Part shown: piece after piece, positions 44,229 to 45,664 of the stretch
How the letters are laid out: each line of letters begins with the position of its first letter
How positions within the stretch are numbered: position 1 is the first letter of the stretch
Source of the DNA: UBA6183 sp034676125
GTDB lineage: Bacteria > Bacteroidota > Bacteroidia > UKL13-3
Direction: 5' to 3'
Length of the DNA: 45,664 nt
Assembly: GCA_034676125.1 (NCBI GenBank)
Contig: JAUCCO010000010.1
Location: forward strand, 1 to 45,664
Translations under genes and position numbers: made by a program
The notes under the pieces: model-generated
The model's database searches: none
The model's input: the letters and a program-made list of their open reading frames with translations, nothing else
What the model was told of the DNA's origin: nothing

Positions 44229-45479
44229 ATGGATTTAAACCCAAATTTAATTGTAATAATTGGAGCAGGACCAGCAGGCTGTTCTACTTCTATGTTTTTA
44301 GCTAAACATAAAATACCTCATACCATTATTGATAAGGCTGTTTTTCCGCGCGATAAGGTTTGCGGTGATGCGCTAAGTGGCAAAACCGTTTATGTTCTAA
44401 ACCAACTCGACCCAAGTATAATACCTGCTTTTGATAATCAAAAAAATGAATTTATAGAAAGTTGGGGGGTGAAATTTGTTGCACCTAATGGCAAAGCTAT
44501 TGATATTCCGTTTAAGCAGGATATGAGCAAAGAGCAGTATCCGCCAGGATTTATTAGCAAACGTATTGATTTTGATAACGAACTTTTTAACCGTTTGGAT
44601 AGAAATTATGCTACTGTTATTGATGCTGCAGAGGTAACTGATATTGTAAAAACCCAAGAAGGAACAACAATAAAATACAAGAAAAATAATTCGGAATTTG
44701 AGATTAATGACATAAAAATATTAGTTGGGGCCGAAGGTGATAGAAGTATTGTAGCTAAAAAACTTTCGCCTAATAAAAAAGAAAACGAGCATTACTGTGC
44801 AGGTATAAGGGCATACTACCAAGGTGTAACAGGTATGCACAACCAAAATTTTATAGAACTGCATTTTTTACCCGAAATGTTGCCTGGCTATTTTTGGATA
44901 TTTCCGTTACCAAATGGTATGGCTAATGTTGGTGCAGGCATGTTAAGCAGCGAAGTTAGCAAGCGCAAAGTAAACCTTAAAGCCGATATGTTAAAGGCTA
45001 TAGAAAATAATCCTGCGATAAGTGCACGATTTAAAAATGCAAAAATTGAAGGTAAAATACAAGGTTGGGGATTACCTTTGGGAAGTAAAAAACGACCAGT
45101 AAGCGGTGAAGGCTTTTTATTGGTGGGTGATGCCGGATCGTTAATAGATCCGTTTACGGGCGAAGGAATTGGTAATGCACTTTATAGTGGTATGATGGCA
45201 GCAAATCATATTGCTGAAGCTATAAAACAAAATAGGTTTGATGCCGCATTTTTAAAACAATACGATGATGCATTTTACGCCCGTCAATGGGATGAATTAA
45301 AGCTTAGCCACACCATGCAAAAGTTAGTTAAGTTTCCGTGGTTATTTAATTTTGTGGTAAATAAAGCTCATAAAAACAAAGCCTTACGCGAAACCATAAG
45401 TTGCATGTTTGAAGATTTAGATTTACGTGCTAAGTTGCGTAATCCATTATTTTATATTAAGTTGTTAAAGAATGATTAG
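44229..45479 (+). CDS. Geranylgeranyl reductase family FAD-dependent oxidoreductase
   Basis: 416 residues from ATG 44229; an ATG at 44202 would add MGYLLSLQI, which is not needed for the fold and looks like leader. FAD-binding VIIGAGPAGCSTSMFLA is at the N-terminus, followed by PRDKVCGDALSGKT (PxxKxCGG-like), DFDNELFNRL, and GFLLVGDAGSLIDPFTGEGIGNAL, the second FAD motif. Members reduce isoprenoid double bonds in lipids, quinones or pigments. The polyprenyl synthase at 7720 is in the same window but far away. Substrate unknown. Confidence 0.88.
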   Translation: MDLNPNLIVIIGAGPAGCSTSMFLAKHKIPHTIIDKAVFPRDKVCGDALSGKTVYVLNQLDPSIIPAFDNQKNEFIESWGVKFVAPNGKAIDIPFKQDMSKEQYPPGFISKRIDFDNELFNRLDRNYATVIDAAEVTDIVKTQEGTTIKYKKNNSEFEINDIKILVGAEGDRSIVAKKLSPNKKENEHYCAGIRAYYQGVTGMHNQNFIELHFLPEMLPGYFWIFPLPNGMANVGAGMLSSEVSKRKVNLKADMLKAIENNPAISARFKNAKIEGKIQGWGLPLGSKKRPVSGEGFLLVGDAGSLIDPFTGEGIGNALYSGMMAANHIAEAIKQNRFDAAFLKQYDDAFYARQWDELKLSHTMQKLVKFPWLFNFVVNKAHKNKALRETISCMFEDLDLRAKLRNPLFYIKLLKND

Positions 45480-45565
45480 GTACTTTATTTATGTTTTTCT
45501 CTGAATATAATTTACTTCCAAATTATACTTTAAGTATTGATTTATATATTATAATTCTATGGATT

Positions 45566-45622
45566 TTGAGTAATAAAATACTCAATTCTATTTAAGTTAT
45601 AAGAAATCTATATTTAAGTTAT
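45566..45622. repeat. Small hairpin and 12-bp direct repeat near the window end
   Basis: TTGAGTA (45566-45572) pairs with TACTCAA (45579-45585), a weak 7-bp hairpin 86 bases after the preceding stop. TATTTAAGTTAT occurs at 45589-45600 and 45611-45622. The stretch 45480-45664 is very AT-rich and shows no gene. No function is assigned. Confidence 0.4.
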
Positions 45623-45664
45623 TTTTATCTATAAACTTGAAAATTAGCTAAATTTCTTATCTGC

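Overview
The window looks like a chromosomal stretch from a low-GC member of the Bacteroidota. The evidence is a giant cell-surface protein with a type IX secretion (T9SS) C-terminal signal, Omp28/DUF6029/DUF1684 envelope genes, an E1 alpha-beta fusion, a Rho with an Asn/Gln-rich N-terminal extension, several promoter-like TAnnTTTG boxes, and few obvious Shine-Dalgarno sequences. I cannot name a genus. Most of the content is core metabolism and cell-cycle machinery; a few accessory islands sit between core genes.

Layout. 0.3-6.2 kb: a di-heme cytochrome c peroxidase lipoprotein converges on lpdA (E3), followed by a minus-strand envelope operon (DUF6029, Omp28-like, DUF1684). 6.4-9.5 kb: tmRNA (ssrA, tag GENNFAMAA), thyA, a polyprenyl diphosphate synthase, and a protein equal to only the N-terminal half of the Bacteroidota-type RluA pseudouridine synthase. 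9.7-15.5 kb: TonB-dependent receptor, E2 acyltransferase, rho, 2-Cys peroxiredoxin. 15.6-16.2 kb: a decayed toxin-antitoxin locus, with intact ParD-like antitoxin and a ParE remnant that has a frameshift and an internal deletion, flanked by repeats. 16.2-24.3 kb: ftsK on the minus strand, then a tightly packed plus-strand cluster of a membrane-anchored conserved protein, an acyl-CoA mutase large subunit, a two-gene ATPase plus Toprim-like module, and a 5'-nucleotidase split into two exported proteins. 24.6-28.2 kb: dnaA and a fused E1 alpha-beta 2-oxoacid dehydrogenase, tail to tail. 28.4-35.5 kb: the 2359-residue T9SS protein. 35.6-40.3 kb: tandem universal stress protein, CPA2-type antiporter, M1 aminopeptidase. 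40.3-41.2 kb: a repeat-rich gene-poor stretch leading directly into a GIY-YIG nuclease gene. 41.3-45.5 kb: ftsH, a small conserved gene, and a geranylgeranyl-reductase-family flavoprotein.

How the genes fit together. E1 (26.1-28.2 kb), E2 (11.6-12.9 kb) and E3 (1.5-2.9 kb) could supply a 2-oxoacid dehydrogenase complex, though they are not one operon. ThyA, DnaA, FtsK, Rho, FtsH and tmRNA are housekeeping functions for replication, division, transcription termination, proteolysis and ribosome rescue.

The best candidates for something little described are (1) the ATPase plus mini-Toprim pair at 21109-22686, which resembles a minimal split OLD/PARIS-type defence module; (2) the GIY-YIG nuclease with its upstream palindromic and CTGGCTG repeats, a possible repeat-mobilising unit; and (3) the ParE remnant beside an orphan ParD. 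All functional statements come from reading motifs by eye; no database search was run.
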